Assembly (NCBI GenBank): GCA_050291365.1 | Contig: JBNKJS010000005.1 | Coordinates: 31,737-95,736 of the forward strand | DNA from: JAAGZL01 sp050291365 | Lineage (GTDB): Bacteria; Pseudomonadota; Gammaproteobacteria; Chromatiales; Chromatiaceae | Length of the DNA: 64,000 bases | Direction of reading: 5' to 3' | In this document: in pieces, positions 9,884 to 18,707 of the stretch | How the letters are laid out: each line of letters begins with the position of its first letter | Position numbering within the stretch: position 1 is the first letter of the stretch | Program-made: the position numbers and the translations under genes | The notes under the pieces: model-generated | The model's input: the letters and a program-made list of their open reading frames with translations, nothing else | Told to the model about the DNA's origin: nothing | Database searches by the model: none

Positions 9884-11086
9884 ATGAAACGATATCTGGT
9901 GGGAGGTGTGGTGCGAGACCGGCTGCTGGGGTTTGAGATCAAGGATCACGACTGGCTGGTAACCGACACCACCCCTGAACAACTAATTAAGGAAGGATTC
10001 AAACAGGTCGGCCGCGACTTCCCAGTATTCCTGCACCCCAAAACCAAAGAGGAATACGCCCTGCCCAGGGCGGATCGCAGCAACCCAGGTGACGGCCCAA
10101 TCACCCTGGAACAGGATTTAGCGCGTCGCGATCTCACCATTAACGCCATGGCCATGGATGAGAATGGAGAGCTAACCGACCCCTGCAACGGCCAGCATGA
10201 TCTAAAAAATCATATCCTGCGCCACACCCCGGCATTTAGGGAAGACCCCATCCGGGTGTTGCGCCTGGCCCGTTTTGCCTCCCGTTTTCACCCCCTTGGA
10301 TTTAGGGTAGCTGCAGAAACCAGACAACTAGTGCAAGAGATGTCCCAGGCTGGCGAGTTAGACCGGCTGGTTCCCGAACGCTGTTACGGGGAGCTGCATA
10401 AGGCCCTGATGGAACAGCGTCCAGATATATTCTTCCGGGAACTGCGCGACTGCGGTGCACTCAGGGCGGTCATCCCAGAGCTGGATCGGCTATTCGGGGT
10501 GCCGCAACCAGAGAAATACCACCCGGAGATAGATTCTGGCGTCCACTCCCTGCTAACCCTAGAGCAGGCCGCACGCATTAGCGATCACCCCCAGGTGCGT
10601 TATGCCGCTATCATGCACGACCTGGGCAAAGGCGCTACGCCCGAAACAGAATGGCCAAGACATATCGGCCATGAGCAGCGCGGTGTTAAGCTGGTAGATA
10701 CCGTAGGCAAGAGGCTGGGGGTCCCCAGCGAATGGAACCGATTGGCCCGGCATGTAGCGCGCTATCATCTCGACTGCCACCGCGCCTTTGAACTGCGCCC
10801 CCGGACCCTTCTTAAACTACTTAAGAACATCGACGCCTTGCGCCAGCCGGATCGATTTGAACGTTTTCTTGTGGCCTGTCATGCCGACCTGTTGGGACGG
10901 CCTGGGCGAGAGCAAGATAAATATCCACAGGCCGATCTTTTTCGCGCTGCAAGGGAGGCGGCCTTGGGGGTGGATGCGGCAAGCCTGACCGAAGGGATGC
11001 AGGATGGAAAGGAGATTGCGGCAAAGCTGGAACGCGCTCGTCAGCAAGCCATAGCCCAGGCGATACAAGGATTTAAATCGGGATAA
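9884..11086 (+). CDS. cca: multifunctional CCA tRNA nucleotidyltransferase
   Basis: Adds or repairs the 3'-CCA end of tRNAs. The N-terminal domain shows KRYLVGGVVRDRLLG, the catalytic DHDW pair (GFEIKDHDWLV), RRDLTINAMA and EDPIRVLRLARFASR. A C-terminal HD domain (YAAIMHDLGKG, HIGHEQRGV) gives the phosphatase/phosphodiesterase activities of the long gammaproteobacterial form. ATG at 9884 aligns with the E. coli N-terminus (MKIYLVGG); an in-frame ATG at 9875 is also possible and neither has a strong ribosome site. Its last 14 bp overlap the convergent lipoprotein gene. Confidence 0.93.
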   Translation: MKRYLVGGVVRDRLLGFEIKDHDWLVTDTTPEQLIKEGFKQVGRDFPVFLHPKTKEEYALPRADRSNPGDGPITLEQDLARRDLTINAMAMDENGELTDPCNGQHDLKNHILRHTPAFREDPIRVLRLARFASRFHPLGFRVAAETRQLVQEMSQAGELDRLVPERCYGELHKALMEQRPDIFFRELRDCGALRAVIPELDRLFGVPQPEKYHPEIDSGVHSLLTLEQAARISDHPQVRYAAIMHDLGKGATPETEWPRHIGHEQRGVKLVDTVGKRLGVPSEWNRLARHVARYHLDCHRAFELRPRTLLKLLKNIDALRQPDRFERFLVACHADLLGRPGREQDKYPQADLFRAAREAALGVDAASLTEGMQDGKEIAAKLERARQQAIAQAIQGFKSG

Positions 11087-11789
11087 ATACCGCAGAGGCG
11101 ATAGATTGAATCACGTTTTTGATCCTTCTGTTTGTTGACTGGGACACAAAACGTGCGGTGCTATCCTGAACCGCTATCATCTTGCCCAACAGGCGCTCAA
11201 AGCTGAGATTCTGCACCGCCCCACCAGTCTCGTTACCGATCAGGAACAGCTGCCCCTGTGAATCCCTATCATGATTCAGCTTCCAGGCCGCGATCTCGAT
11301 ATTCCTGGCGGCGTTATAGAGTTTTTGTGGGTCCAGCTCATCTAACAGAAAGAACTCCCGCTTACCGTTATAGGAGTCCAGCAGCATCCCACGCAGACCC
11401 TCCATAAGCGCCAATACCCGATCACCATAGTAGTTATCATCAAAGGCTAGGCGCATGGCATCAACAGAGCGTTTACCTTGCAACATTGGAAACTCTCTGG
11501 ATCGCCCAATACCAAACACCTCCTTAAGCGCGCGTTCACGGCTCACCCAACCACCCTTGCGCAACTCTTTGGGATTTCGCTTATAGAGTTTAACCATCAG
11601 CTCTTTCAGATATTCCATGGAGTAGTTCAGCTGCATCTCCAAGACCAGGTCAACATCACTCTTCGCCAGATCCTGAATCTGGAATTGGCGGTTACTGAAC
11701 TTGGAGCCGCTATGTGTTGGCAAGGTACAACCGGCCAACAAGGCGGTAAAGGTTATTATCAATATTGCTTGATATCTAAAGCCGCTCAC
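11073..11789 (-). CDS. hypothetical lipoprotein
   Basis: 238 residues with a lipoprotein signal (AILIITFTALLAGC, lipobox Cys near 21) followed by a mostly helical domain. No family recognised. It starts with GTG and overlaps the end of the upstream methyltransferase gene by 14 bp, so the two are translationally coupled. The ribosome site GAGAG lies inside that gene. Confidence 0.7.
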   Translation of the reverse strand: MSGFRYQAILIITFTALLAGCTLPTHSGSKFSNRQFQIQDLAKSDVDLVLEMQLNYSMEYLKELMVKLYKRNPKELRKGGWVSRERALKEVFGIGRSREFPMLQGKRSVDAMRLAFDDNYYGDRVLALMEGLRGMLLDSYNGKREFFLLDELDPQKLYNAARNIEIAAWKLNHDRDSQGQLFLIGNETGGAVQNLSFERLLGKMIAVQDSTARFVSQSTNRRIKNVIQSIASAVFIPI

Positions 11790-12948
11790 ATTGATCTCTC
11801 ATGCCAAAACCGATCAGTGGTTGCTCCAGCTTTCTGGTCAGAGCCAGCACTTTAAACCGCTCACCCATCTCAGTAGGGAGGGTGAGACGTCTGACCTGCT
11901 GCGCCAACTGCATATGCATATCTACATCATTAGGATCAGACTCGGCAAGCATACTATCCAGGCCACAGCCCAAGAGAAAAAATGCCTGAGTGGTGAAGCC
12001 ACCGATTTCGAACCCCGTTTTGAAACCAGCATCAGCCACAGCGGAAAAGTCCACATGGGCGGTGATATCCTGCAACCCTGGCAACAGCAAAGGATCAGGG
12101 TGTGCCCGGTGCCTGTAGTGGCACATTAGAGTCCCTTCGCTCCTTTGGGGGTGATAATACTCGGCCTTGGGATAACCATAGTCGATCAAAATAACTGCTC
12201 CAGCAGCAACCAGATCGCCCAGCGCCTGTACCCAAAGAGAGGCGCGCAGATTCAACTCTGACTCAAACCCGTCCCCCAATTCCAACCCCAGACCCTCTAC
12301 CGACTTAGCCAATCCATCGGTTGCTGGTCTATCCCAGAAGGGGCTGAACCGCTCATCCTCCCAGCGGACAAACTGTTCCAAAACCTCCCCAGATTCGATT
12401 CTAAAACGCTGCACCGGCATGGCATCCAGCACCTCGTTGGCCAGCACCACACCTTTGAATCCAGGGGCAGGTAGCCGATCTATCCACTGCACCTTATGAA
12501 CAAGCTCTGGAACCCGCTGATGCAACGTATCTCGCTGGCGTGATTTCAGTTCCGGACTCAGCTCCAGTATCAGATAACGTTCGGGCAGAGAGTTCAACTT
12601 CTCCAACTCCACCAGGATATCCGCAGCCATGGCACCAGTGCCAGCGCCAAACTCAAACAGCTCACCAATACCTATCTCGGCAAATACCTGAGCACACTGT
12701 CGTGCCAGACAGCGCCCAAACAGAGAGGATATTTCCGGGGCGGTTACAAAATCCCCCTCCTCGCCAAACTTACGTGCGCCGGCAACATAGTAGCCCAGTC
12801 CGGGAGCATAGAGACATAGCTCCATAAAACGGTCAAAGCTAAGCCTACCTCCAGCCAGATCCATATCCTGCCGGATATGGCTGCACAGGAGTTCGCTGTG
12901 GATTTGCTCTTCGTCAGTCGGCTGCGGCAGACTCAGTTGTTCAGTCAT
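11776..12948 (-). CDS. class I SAM-dependent methyltransferase, MidA/NDUFAF7 family
   Basis: 390 residues of the DUF185/MidA family. Seen: GLGYYVAGARKFGEEGDFVTAPEISSLFG cut short here as GDFVTAPEISSLFGRCLA, the SAM-binding LFEFGAGTGAMAADIL near residue 100, and VVLANEVLDAMPVQRF. Mitochondrial NDUFAF7 methylates an Arg of complex I; the bacterial substrate is not established. Divergent from the pteridine reductase gene, and coupled to the lipoprotein gene downstream. Confidence 0.87.
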   Translation of the reverse strand: MTEQLSLPQPTDEEQIHSELLCSHIRQDMDLAGGRLSFDRFMELCLYAPGLGYYVAGARKFGEEGDFVTAPEISSLFGRCLARQCAQVFAEIGIGELFEFGAGTGAMAADILVELEKLNSLPERYLILELSPELKSRQRDTLHQRVPELVHKVQWIDRLPAPGFKGVVLANEVLDAMPVQRFRIESGEVLEQFVRWEDERFSPFWDRPATDGLAKSVEGLGLELGDGFESELNLRASLWVQALGDLVAAGAVILIDYGYPKAEYYHPQRSEGTLMCHYRHRAHPDPLLLPGLQDITAHVDFSAVADAGFKTGFEIGGFTTQAFFLLGCGLDSMLAESDPNDVDMHMQLAQQVRRLTLPTEMGERFKVLALTRKLEQPLIGFGMRDQCERL

Positions 12949-13009
12949 AGGTTTCTGAATTGGGTTAACTCGGTTATGCTGTCTAGTGTATCAATCATGG
13001 AGAACTTCT

Positions 13010-13765
13010 GTGACAGAAAATTCAAACTCCATATCTGGAAAGGTGGCGCTGGTCACAGGTGCGGCACATCGCATAGGTGCAGAGATAGCTCGCACCCTGC
13101 ATGCCGCCGGCATGGACACAGCAATCCACTACCGCAGCTCTGATACTGCAGCCCTGGCGCTAAAACAGGAGTTGGAGCAGCGTCGCCCTGACTCTGCTCT
13201 GCTGCTTCAGGCCGATCTTGCGGATATGCCCGCCCTCCCCGCCATGATAAAACAGATTCATGAATGGCGCGGACGCCTTGATCTACTGGTAAACAACGCC
13301 TCCAGTTTCTACCCAACACCGGTAGATGAATCTACCGAAGAGCAGTGGGATGAGCTTATGGCCAGCAATCTGAAGGCGCCTTTTTTTCTAGCCCGGGCAG
13401 CGGCAGAGATGCTAAGGCAACACAGAGGCAGCATCGTAAACCTGGTAGATATCCACTCTGAACGACCCTTGGCGGGGCATAGCATCTACTCCATAGCCAA
13501 AGCCGGTAACGCCATGCTGGTTAAGTCTCTGGCTCGTGAACTGGGGCCGGAGGTGCGGGTAAACGGCATAGCGCCTGGGGTCATACTCTGGCCCGAGGTT
13601 GAGATGGAAGAAGAGATCAAGCAAGAGATCCTGGCAAGGACAGCCCTGAAGACCAGCGGCCAACCAGCAGATATCGCCAGCACCCTGCTATTCCTGGCGC
13701 GAGATGCTGGCCACATAACCGGCCAGATCATCAACGTGGATGGGGGGCGGACTATTCAGCAATAA
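13010..13765 (+). CDS. pteridine reductase-type SDR
   Basis: Short-chain dehydrogenase of the pteridine reductase group (PTR1/FolM-like), NADPH-dependent reduction of dihydropteridines. Motifs: VALVTGAAHRIGAEIA (TGxxxRxG, with Arg rather than Gly, typical of pteridine reductases), VNNASSFYPTP, the catalytic YSIAK (Y-x-x-x-K) near residue 155 and NGIAPGVILWP. The frame extends up to 12986, but the GTG at 13010 has GGAGAA 5 bp upstream and is the better start (251 residues). The pterin role fits folK-folB 1 kb away. Confidence 0.85.
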   Translation: MTENSNSISGKVALVTGAAHRIGAEIARTLHAAGMDTAIHYRSSDTAALALKQELEQRRPDSALLLQADLADMPALPAMIKQIHEWRGRLDLLVNNASSFYPTPVDESTEEQWDELMASNLKAPFFLARAAAEMLRQHRGSIVNLVDIHSERPLAGHSIYSIAKAGNAMLVKSLARELGPEVRVNGIAPGVILWPEVEMEEEIKQEILARTALKTSGQPADIASTLLFLARDAGHITGQIINVDGGRTIQQ

Positions 13766-13998
13766 TCATAGGTTATTCAACTAAATGAGAAGCTGTGATC
13801 TGTACCCAATTACTATTGCGGTCGTTATACCCAACTGCTATAGTCGCCGCGTTATGAAATAACATCTACATAAATTCGGTTGCACCACCCCCAAACCGTT
13901 CTATTAAAAAATCAATAGAACTGCCTATCTTCGTGCCTCCGATCAATCCAAATTTACTTGAAATTTTAGAAGCTAAACAGCTTTGAAGGATTATTATT

Positions 13999-14826
13999 AT
14001 GTATGATTTGTTATATGACATTTCACAGTGCCCCAAACCATTCTCTTGTTACACCACAAGAGAACTATGGACACGCCCCCATCTTGCAGAACAGATGCTG
14101 CATTTCCATCTTGACCAGGAAACCGACCTTGCCTCAAGACGAATTGAGTCAATAGATCGCGTTGTCAACTGGATTGATACCCAGCTGGATCTATCAAACA
14201 AAAGAGTGTGTGATCTTGGCTGTGGACCAGGGCTTTACACGCAACGTTTCAGTAATGCGGGGGCAAAAGTAACAGGAGTTGACTTTTCATCCCACTCACT
14301 GGAATACGCCATGGCTCAGGCGAATGATCAAATCAACTACATCAATGCAGACTACCTGGCAGATAATCTGCCTACAGGTTTTGATGTAATAACACTGATC
14401 TACACCGACCTCTGTACACTATCGCCAGACCAAAGACATCAGCTGCTGGTCCGAATGCGGAACATGCTGAATCCTGGCGGACATATAGTTTTCGATGTCG
14501 CCGGTATGGGTTCTTTTGCCAACAAAGAAGAACTGACCATTATCGAGAACAGATTGATGGGCGGTTTCTGGGCAGCAGGTAATTATGTCGGAATTCAGAA
14601 ATCATTCTTATATCTGAAAGAGTGTCTTTCCCTCGATAGTTACCTGATTGTCGAGCCTAATCAAACATGGCGGATATTCAACTGGCTCCAATATTTTACA
14701 CCTGAAAGTATTGAGGAAGAGCTGAATGATGCTGGTTTCAAAGTTGTTCAAATGGTTGGGGATTTAAGTGGTGAACCGTTGAAATCTGAAAGTGATTTTA
14801 TCGGCATAGTTGCTAGTATTGCCTAG
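13999..14826 (+). CDS. class I SAM-dependent methyltransferase
   Basis: 275 residues; SAM-binding motif I VCDLGCGPGLYTQRF near residue 75, motif II VTGVDFSSHSLEYA, and the post-motif LNPGGHIVFDVAG. The ATG follows GAAGGATTATTATT. Substrate unknown. Upstream 13766-13998 contains no gene, and a strong terminator follows directly, so it is an independent transcription unit. Confidence 0.85.
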   Translation: MYDLLYDISQCPKPFSCYTTRELWTRPHLAEQMLHFHLDQETDLASRRIESIDRVVNWIDTQLDLSNKRVCDLGCGPGLYTQRFSNAGAKVTGVDFSSHSLEYAMAQANDQINYINADYLADNLPTGFDVITLIYTDLCTLSPDQRHQLLVRMRNMLNPGGHIVFDVAGMGSFANKEELTIIENRLMGGFWAAGNYVGIQKSFLYLKECLSLDSYLIVEPNQTWRIFNWLQYFTPESIEEELNDAGFKVVQMVGDLSGEPLKSESDFIGIVASIA

Positions 14827-14833
14827 CTTTGCG

Positions 14834-14870
14834 GTGGTGATGCCTGTTATTACAGGCATCACCATTTTAT
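14834..14870 (+). terminator. rho-independent terminator after the methyltransferase gene
   Basis: A perfect stem GTGATGCCTGT/ACAGGCATCAC with a 4-nt loop sits 8 bp after the stop codon and is followed by ATTTTAT. Confidence 0.8.
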
Positions 14871-14883
14871 AAACTGTGGTAAT

Positions 14884-15381
14884 TCAGATAATCCCCGGCA
14901 ACTCTACCCGACTCAATCGATGCTTGATCTGATCAAACTCACCCCATAGCTCGGAATAGCTCTTGTCGATCACTGGATGCCGCTCATCCCCGGCAACCTC
15001 CGCCAACGGCCCCAACACAAACGCATACTCCAGAATCTCAGGACGCGGCAGCTCGAGACTCCCTTTCTTGATGATCTTATCTCCATAGGTCAACAGATCT
15101 ATATCCAGACTCCTGGCGGCAAACTTGGGACCACCGCGGACGCGGCCGTGATCGGCCTCAATCTTGCGAAAGGTCTGAGTGAGATCATCCACAGTGCGAT
15201 CGCTATCGAAACCTACCACCAAGTTATAGAAGGGGCTGCCCTCAAATCCAAAAGAGGCATTCTCATACACCTGAGAGATGATCAACTCTCCAAACTCAGC
15301 ACGCAGTGCATTTATGCACCCGGTAATGTTTGCTTCACGGTCAACATTGCTGCCGATACTTAACCAGACCCGTTGTTGCAT
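14884..15381 (-). CDS. folK: 2-amino-4-hydroxy-6-hydroxymethyldihydropteridine diphosphokinase (HPPK)
   Basis: Pyrophosphorylates 6-hydroxymethyl-7,8-dihydropterin in folate synthesis. Family blocks: VWLSIGSNVDREANI, NLVVGFDSDRTVDDL, RKIEADHGRVRGG, FAARSLDIDLLTYGD and LPRPEILEYAFVLGPLAEVA. The frame opens with a GTG at 15399, but the ATG at 15381, 1 bp after the folB stop codon, gives the normal N-terminus and implies coupling to folB. 165 residues. Confidence 0.92.
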   Translation of the reverse strand: MQQRVWLSIGSNVDREANITGCINALRAEFGELIISQVYENASFGFEGSPFYNLVVGFDSDRTVDDLTQTFRKIEADHGRVRGGPKFAARSLDIDLLTYGDKIIKKGSLELPRPEILEYAFVLGPLAEVAGDERHPVIDKSYSELWGEFDQIKHRLSRVELPGII

Positions 15382-15382
15382 A

Positions 15383-15739
15383 TCAGGGTTTCTCACCACG
15401 TTCGATTATCACACCTACATCGCGTGCATTACTTACCGCACCGATTTTATTCAAGGTGAGCCGTACCCAGGCGACGCCAAACTCCTCCCGCACAATCTGG
15501 GCACAGCCCTCGGCCAGGGTCTCAACCAGTTGAAACTCTGACTGTTCTACAAACTCAATAAGACGCTTGGCCACGGCCTTGTAATCCAAGGCATCGTCAA
15601 TGTGATCGCTGGCTGCCGCCCTGGCGATATCTGCGCTCATCTCAACATCCAGAACCACGGTCTGCTTCAGTTCACGCTCCCAATCGTAAACACCGATTAC
15701 CGTTTCAATTCGTAAATCTTTTAAAAATACTATATCCAT
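15383..15739 (-). CDS. folB: dihydroneopterin aldolase
   Basis: 118 residues, full length. Recognised from IVFLKDLRIETVIGVYDWERELKQ cut as LRIETVIGVYDWERE (the catalytic Glu region), DDALDYKAVAKRL and LVETLAEGCAQIV. It precedes HPPK in folate synthesis and is the first gene of the folB-folK pair. Divergent from plsY. Confidence 0.93.
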   Translation of the reverse strand: MDIVFLKDLRIETVIGVYDWERELKQTVVLDVEMSADIARAAASDHIDDALDYKAVAKRLIEFVEQSEFQLVETLAEGCAQIVREEFGVAWVRLTLNKIGAVSNARDVGVIIERGEKP

Positions 15740-15875
15740 AGGCCTATGATTTATTTCCGTTCAAGGTGGACAACTATGGTAAAGCAGACGAGGCAAATAA
15801 CAAACCACCTTGACTATCCCGAGGGGGCAGAGTCAAATTAGGACCACCCTGAGCGACCATAACAATTAAACAACC

Positions 15876-16484
15876 ATGACTGACTATATCCTAATCCTCG
15901 CCTCCTACCTGCTCGGATCACTATCCAGCGCCATAATCGTGTGTAAGATCATGGGGCTGCCAGACCCTCGCACCCTCGGCTCTAACAACCCAGGAGCCAC
16001 CAATGTCCTGCGCATCGGGGGCAAAAAGGCGGCAGCAATCACCCTATTGGGGGATACGCTAAAGGGGCTGCTACCGGTATTGGCGGCCAATCTCATAGGG
16101 GTTGCACCCCTGACCCTCGCTGCCGTTGCCATGGCGGCGTTTCTCGGTCATCTCTACCCGATTTTTTTCCGCTTTCAGGGCGGCAAAGGTGTAGCGACGG
16201 CCCTGGGGTGTCAGTTTGGCTTGGGGTGGCAGATAGGTGGTGTGATCGCCCTGATCTGGCTATTCATGGCCAAGGTGGTGAAGATATCCTCCCTCTCGGC
16301 CCTGGTCTCCATGGCCCTGGCGCCCCTGGTGGTATGGTTTTTCTGGCCAGCCCCCGAGCTAGTAGGCATGCAGATAATCATGAGCTCCCTGCTGTTCTGG
16401 CGTCATAGATCTAATATCAAAAACCTGCTGGAGGGGTCGGAAGAGACAATTAAGAACAGCTCTGATCCTGACGACCAAGTGTAG
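15876..16484 (+). CDS. plsY: glycerol-3-phosphate acyltransferase PlsY
   Basis: Inner-membrane enzyme that acylates glycerol 3-phosphate from acyl-phosphate. 202 residues with five to six hydrophobic spans and the three conserved loops: YLLGSLSSAIIVCK, RTLGSNNPGATNVLR and GHLYPIFFRFQGGKGVATALG. Next to folB as in many gammaproteobacteria. Confidence 0.92.
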   Translation: MTDYILILASYLLGSLSSAIIVCKIMGLPDPRTLGSNNPGATNVLRIGGKKAAAITLLGDTLKGLLPVLAANLIGVAPLTLAAVAMAAFLGHLYPIFFRFQGGKGVATALGCQFGLGWQIGGVIALIWLFMAKVVKISSLSALVSMALAPLVVWFFWPAPELVGMQIIMSSLLFWRHRSNIKNLLEGSEETIKNSSDPDDQV

Positions 16485-16680
16485 TCTGGCTGTCAACTCC
16501 TAAACAGATAGTCACCCTTCAAATTCGATCTTGGTAAATGGACTTACCTGGGCTTAATAAATAGCCTGCCACCACCAAAAATTGTTGGATTTTACGCCTT
16601 GCTGGGTGTATAGATGCCGGACTGACTCATGGTGAGTCTTGCTGCCTGGCTAAGCGCATAAGCCAACCCGGTTAATAGCC
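16485..16680. other. intergenic region upstream of the ATP-grasp gene
   Basis: About 196 bp with several small inverted repeats (for example GACTCATGGTGAGTC at 16623-16637) but no ORF I can support. It should hold the promoter of the ATP-grasp/GNAT pair, though no convincing -35/-10 was seen. Confidence 0.4.
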
Positions 16681-18162
16681 TTGAACAAGCTCTATATCAT
16701 TGTTGAAAAGTATGAGGCATGGGCGCCCTATTACCCCAGCAATAACCTGATTACAGTCAGTGATTATCTGCGGGATGGCGGTCCACAAGGCGTGAAAGGC
16801 ACCCAGATTATCAATTTGTGTGGAAACTTTGAATATCTGGGAGATGGCCACTACTGCTCGCTACTGGCAGAGGCCCGAGGTCACAGGGTGATACCATCTA
16901 CCGGCACCTTGCAGGACCTACAAAATCATCACTATTACCGACTTTACGGACGAACGTTGAACGAAAGCATTGATCGCTATCTGGTCAAGACCGAGTCGCC
17001 AAAAAATAAGTCCATTGAGCTATCCATCTTCTTCGGGCAAACAGACTCAGACCAACTGAAGAGTGTTGCCAGAAAACTATTCGAACTCTATCCCTGTCCG
17101 ATCCTGAGGGTAACACTCCAGTGGCAACAACAGTGGATGATCACCAGCCTCAATGCCGGTATTCTGGAAGAGCTGACCGATGCCGAGCAGACACAATTTG
17201 CCAAATCAATCGACCACTTTAGCCGCAAGATCTGGCGTAAACCAAAGGCCCGCAAAAACTATCGGTTTGAACTGGCGATCCTAAATAACCCACAGGAACA
17301 GTATCCACCCAGCGATCAACGGGCCTTGCGAAATTTCCAACGCATTGGGCGGGAGATGGGTATAGATATCGACCTGATCACGGCTGAGGACTACGTTCGC
17401 CTGCTGGAGTACGATGCACTGTTTATCCGAGAAACTACTGCGATAAACCATCATACCTACCATTTCGCCAAACGCGCGCAGAGCGAAGGGATGGTTGTGA
17501 TCGACGACCCTGACTCCATCCTACGCTGTACCAATAAGGTATTTCTCGCCGAGCTGCTGGAGAAGCACACCATCCCAACCCCAGTTACCAAATTGTTGCT
17601 ACGTGGCGAACAAATTGACAAAAAAAGCATAATCGATGAATTGGGTTTGCCGATTGTTCTCAAAATCCCCGACGGCTCATTCTCCCGCGGCGTAGTTAAG
17701 GCACACAACAAGAAGGAGTTGGATATAACCCTCAACACTATGTTTAAAGAGTCAGCCATTCTCTTAGCCCAGGAGTTCATCAGCACCGAATTTGATTGGC
17801 GCATCGGGGTTCTGAATGGCCGCGCTATATTTGCCTGCCAATACTTCATGGCACGTGGACACTGGCAGATCTATAACCATGCAGTCGAGGGGCGCAACCG
17901 TAGTGGCAATTTTAACGCGCTGGGAGTACATCAGGTACCCAAACAAGTATTAAAGACCGCCATCCGCAGTGCAAATCTAATTGGCAATGGACTCTATGGG
18001 GTAGACCTGAAGCAAGTGGGTGACCGTTGCGTGGTTATTGAGATAAACGACAACCCCAATATAGATACCGGTATTGAAACAGACTATCTTGGGGATGATC
18101 TGTATCGAATCATCCTGGATGAGTTTCTCCGTCGTATGGAGAAACAACGCCAACTTGCCTGA
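16681..18162 (+). CDS. RimK-family ATP-grasp protein with RLAN N-terminal domain
   Basis: 493 residues. Residues 1-160 match the RimK-like ATP-grasp N-terminal (RLAN) domain (KLYIIVEKYEAWAPYYPS, SDYLRDG, GDGHYCSLLAEARGHRVIPS). The rest is an ATP-grasp ligase: IVLKIPDGSFSRGV, EFDWRIGVLNGRAIFACQY and metal-binding VVIEINDNPNID. These enzymes join an amino acid to a carboxylate; the substrate is unknown. The start is a TTG without a clear ribosome site, chosen because it gives the family N-terminus. Followed 20 bp later by a GNAT gene. Confidence 0.8.
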   Translation: MNKLYIIVEKYEAWAPYYPSNNLITVSDYLRDGGPQGVKGTQIINLCGNFEYLGDGHYCSLLAEARGHRVIPSTGTLQDLQNHHYYRLYGRTLNESIDRYLVKTESPKNKSIELSIFFGQTDSDQLKSVARKLFELYPCPILRVTLQWQQQWMITSLNAGILEELTDAEQTQFAKSIDHFSRKIWRKPKARKNYRFELAILNNPQEQYPPSDQRALRNFQRIGREMGIDIDLITAEDYVRLLEYDALFIRETTAINHHTYHFAKRAQSEGMVVIDDPDSILRCTNKVFLAELLEKHTIPTPVTKLLLRGEQIDKKSIIDELGLPIVLKIPDGSFSRGVVKAHNKKELDITLNTMFKESAILLAQEFISTEFDWRIGVLNGRAIFACQYFMARGHWQIYNHAVEGRNRSGNFNALGVHQVPKQVLKTAIRSANLIGNGLYGVDLKQVGDRCVVIEINDNPNIDTGIETDYLGDDLYRIILDEFLRRMEKQRQLA

Positions 18163-18182
18163 CGGCCAGAGCACCCACAGAG

Positions 18183-18707
18183 ATGCACCAAGACAACGTT
18201 ACTATCCGTGTTGCTCAGATCAAGGACATGATTGAGGTCGAGCGGATTGAGCGTAGCTGTTTTGAGGGTGACCTGCTAAACCGCCGCTCTCTGCGCCACC
18301 TGTTGATACGTGGTCACTGTTCCTTCTTCGTCGCGATCCAAAACCATGCAGTGATTGGCTATGCCGTAACCCTCTTTCGCAGGAGAAGTACGCTAGCGCG
18401 CATCTATTCCATCGCGGTGTTGAACTCCTACCGTGGACGGTGTATAGCCGGAAGATTACTGGATGTTGCCGAGACCGAGGCGCAATCCAGAGGTTGTACG
18501 GCCATGCGTCTTGAGGTTCGCATAGATAATGCGCAGGCACTGGGATTGTATCAAGGCCGTGGCTACCACAGGTTAGGCATCAAACAGAATTACTATGAGG
18601 ATGGGCAGGTAGCAGAGTGTCTGGAAAAGGGCTTGGCTCAGCCCAAAGAAGAGAGCTCTTCCAGCGGCCAGCGCGGTCTGGCGCCAAAGCTAAGCGCCTC
18701 GGTCTGA
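18183..18707 (+). CDS. GNAT family N-acetyltransferase, probably truncated
   Basis: 174 residues; an N-terminal GNAT fold (IRVAQIKDMIEVERIERSCF, LARIYSIAVLNSYRGRCIAGRLL with the acetyl-CoA loop, LEVRIDNAQALGLYQGRGY). The acyl acceptor is unknown. The last 23 codons read across the end of the convergent tsaD gene (70-bp overlap) and look non-native (a Ser-rich tail). In relatives this type of GNAT next to an RLAN/ATP-grasp gene is often fused to a C-terminal peptidase C39-like domain, which is absent here; from memory, so moderate confidence. Confidence 0.72.
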   Translation: MHQDNVTIRVAQIKDMIEVERIERSCFEGDLLNRRSLRHLLIRGHCSFFVAIQNHAVIGYAVTLFRRRSTLARIYSIAVLNSYRGRCIAGRLLDVAETEAQSRGCTAMRLEVRIDNAQALGLYQGRGYHRLGIKQNYYEDGQVAECLEKGLAQPKEESSSSGQRGLAPKLSASV

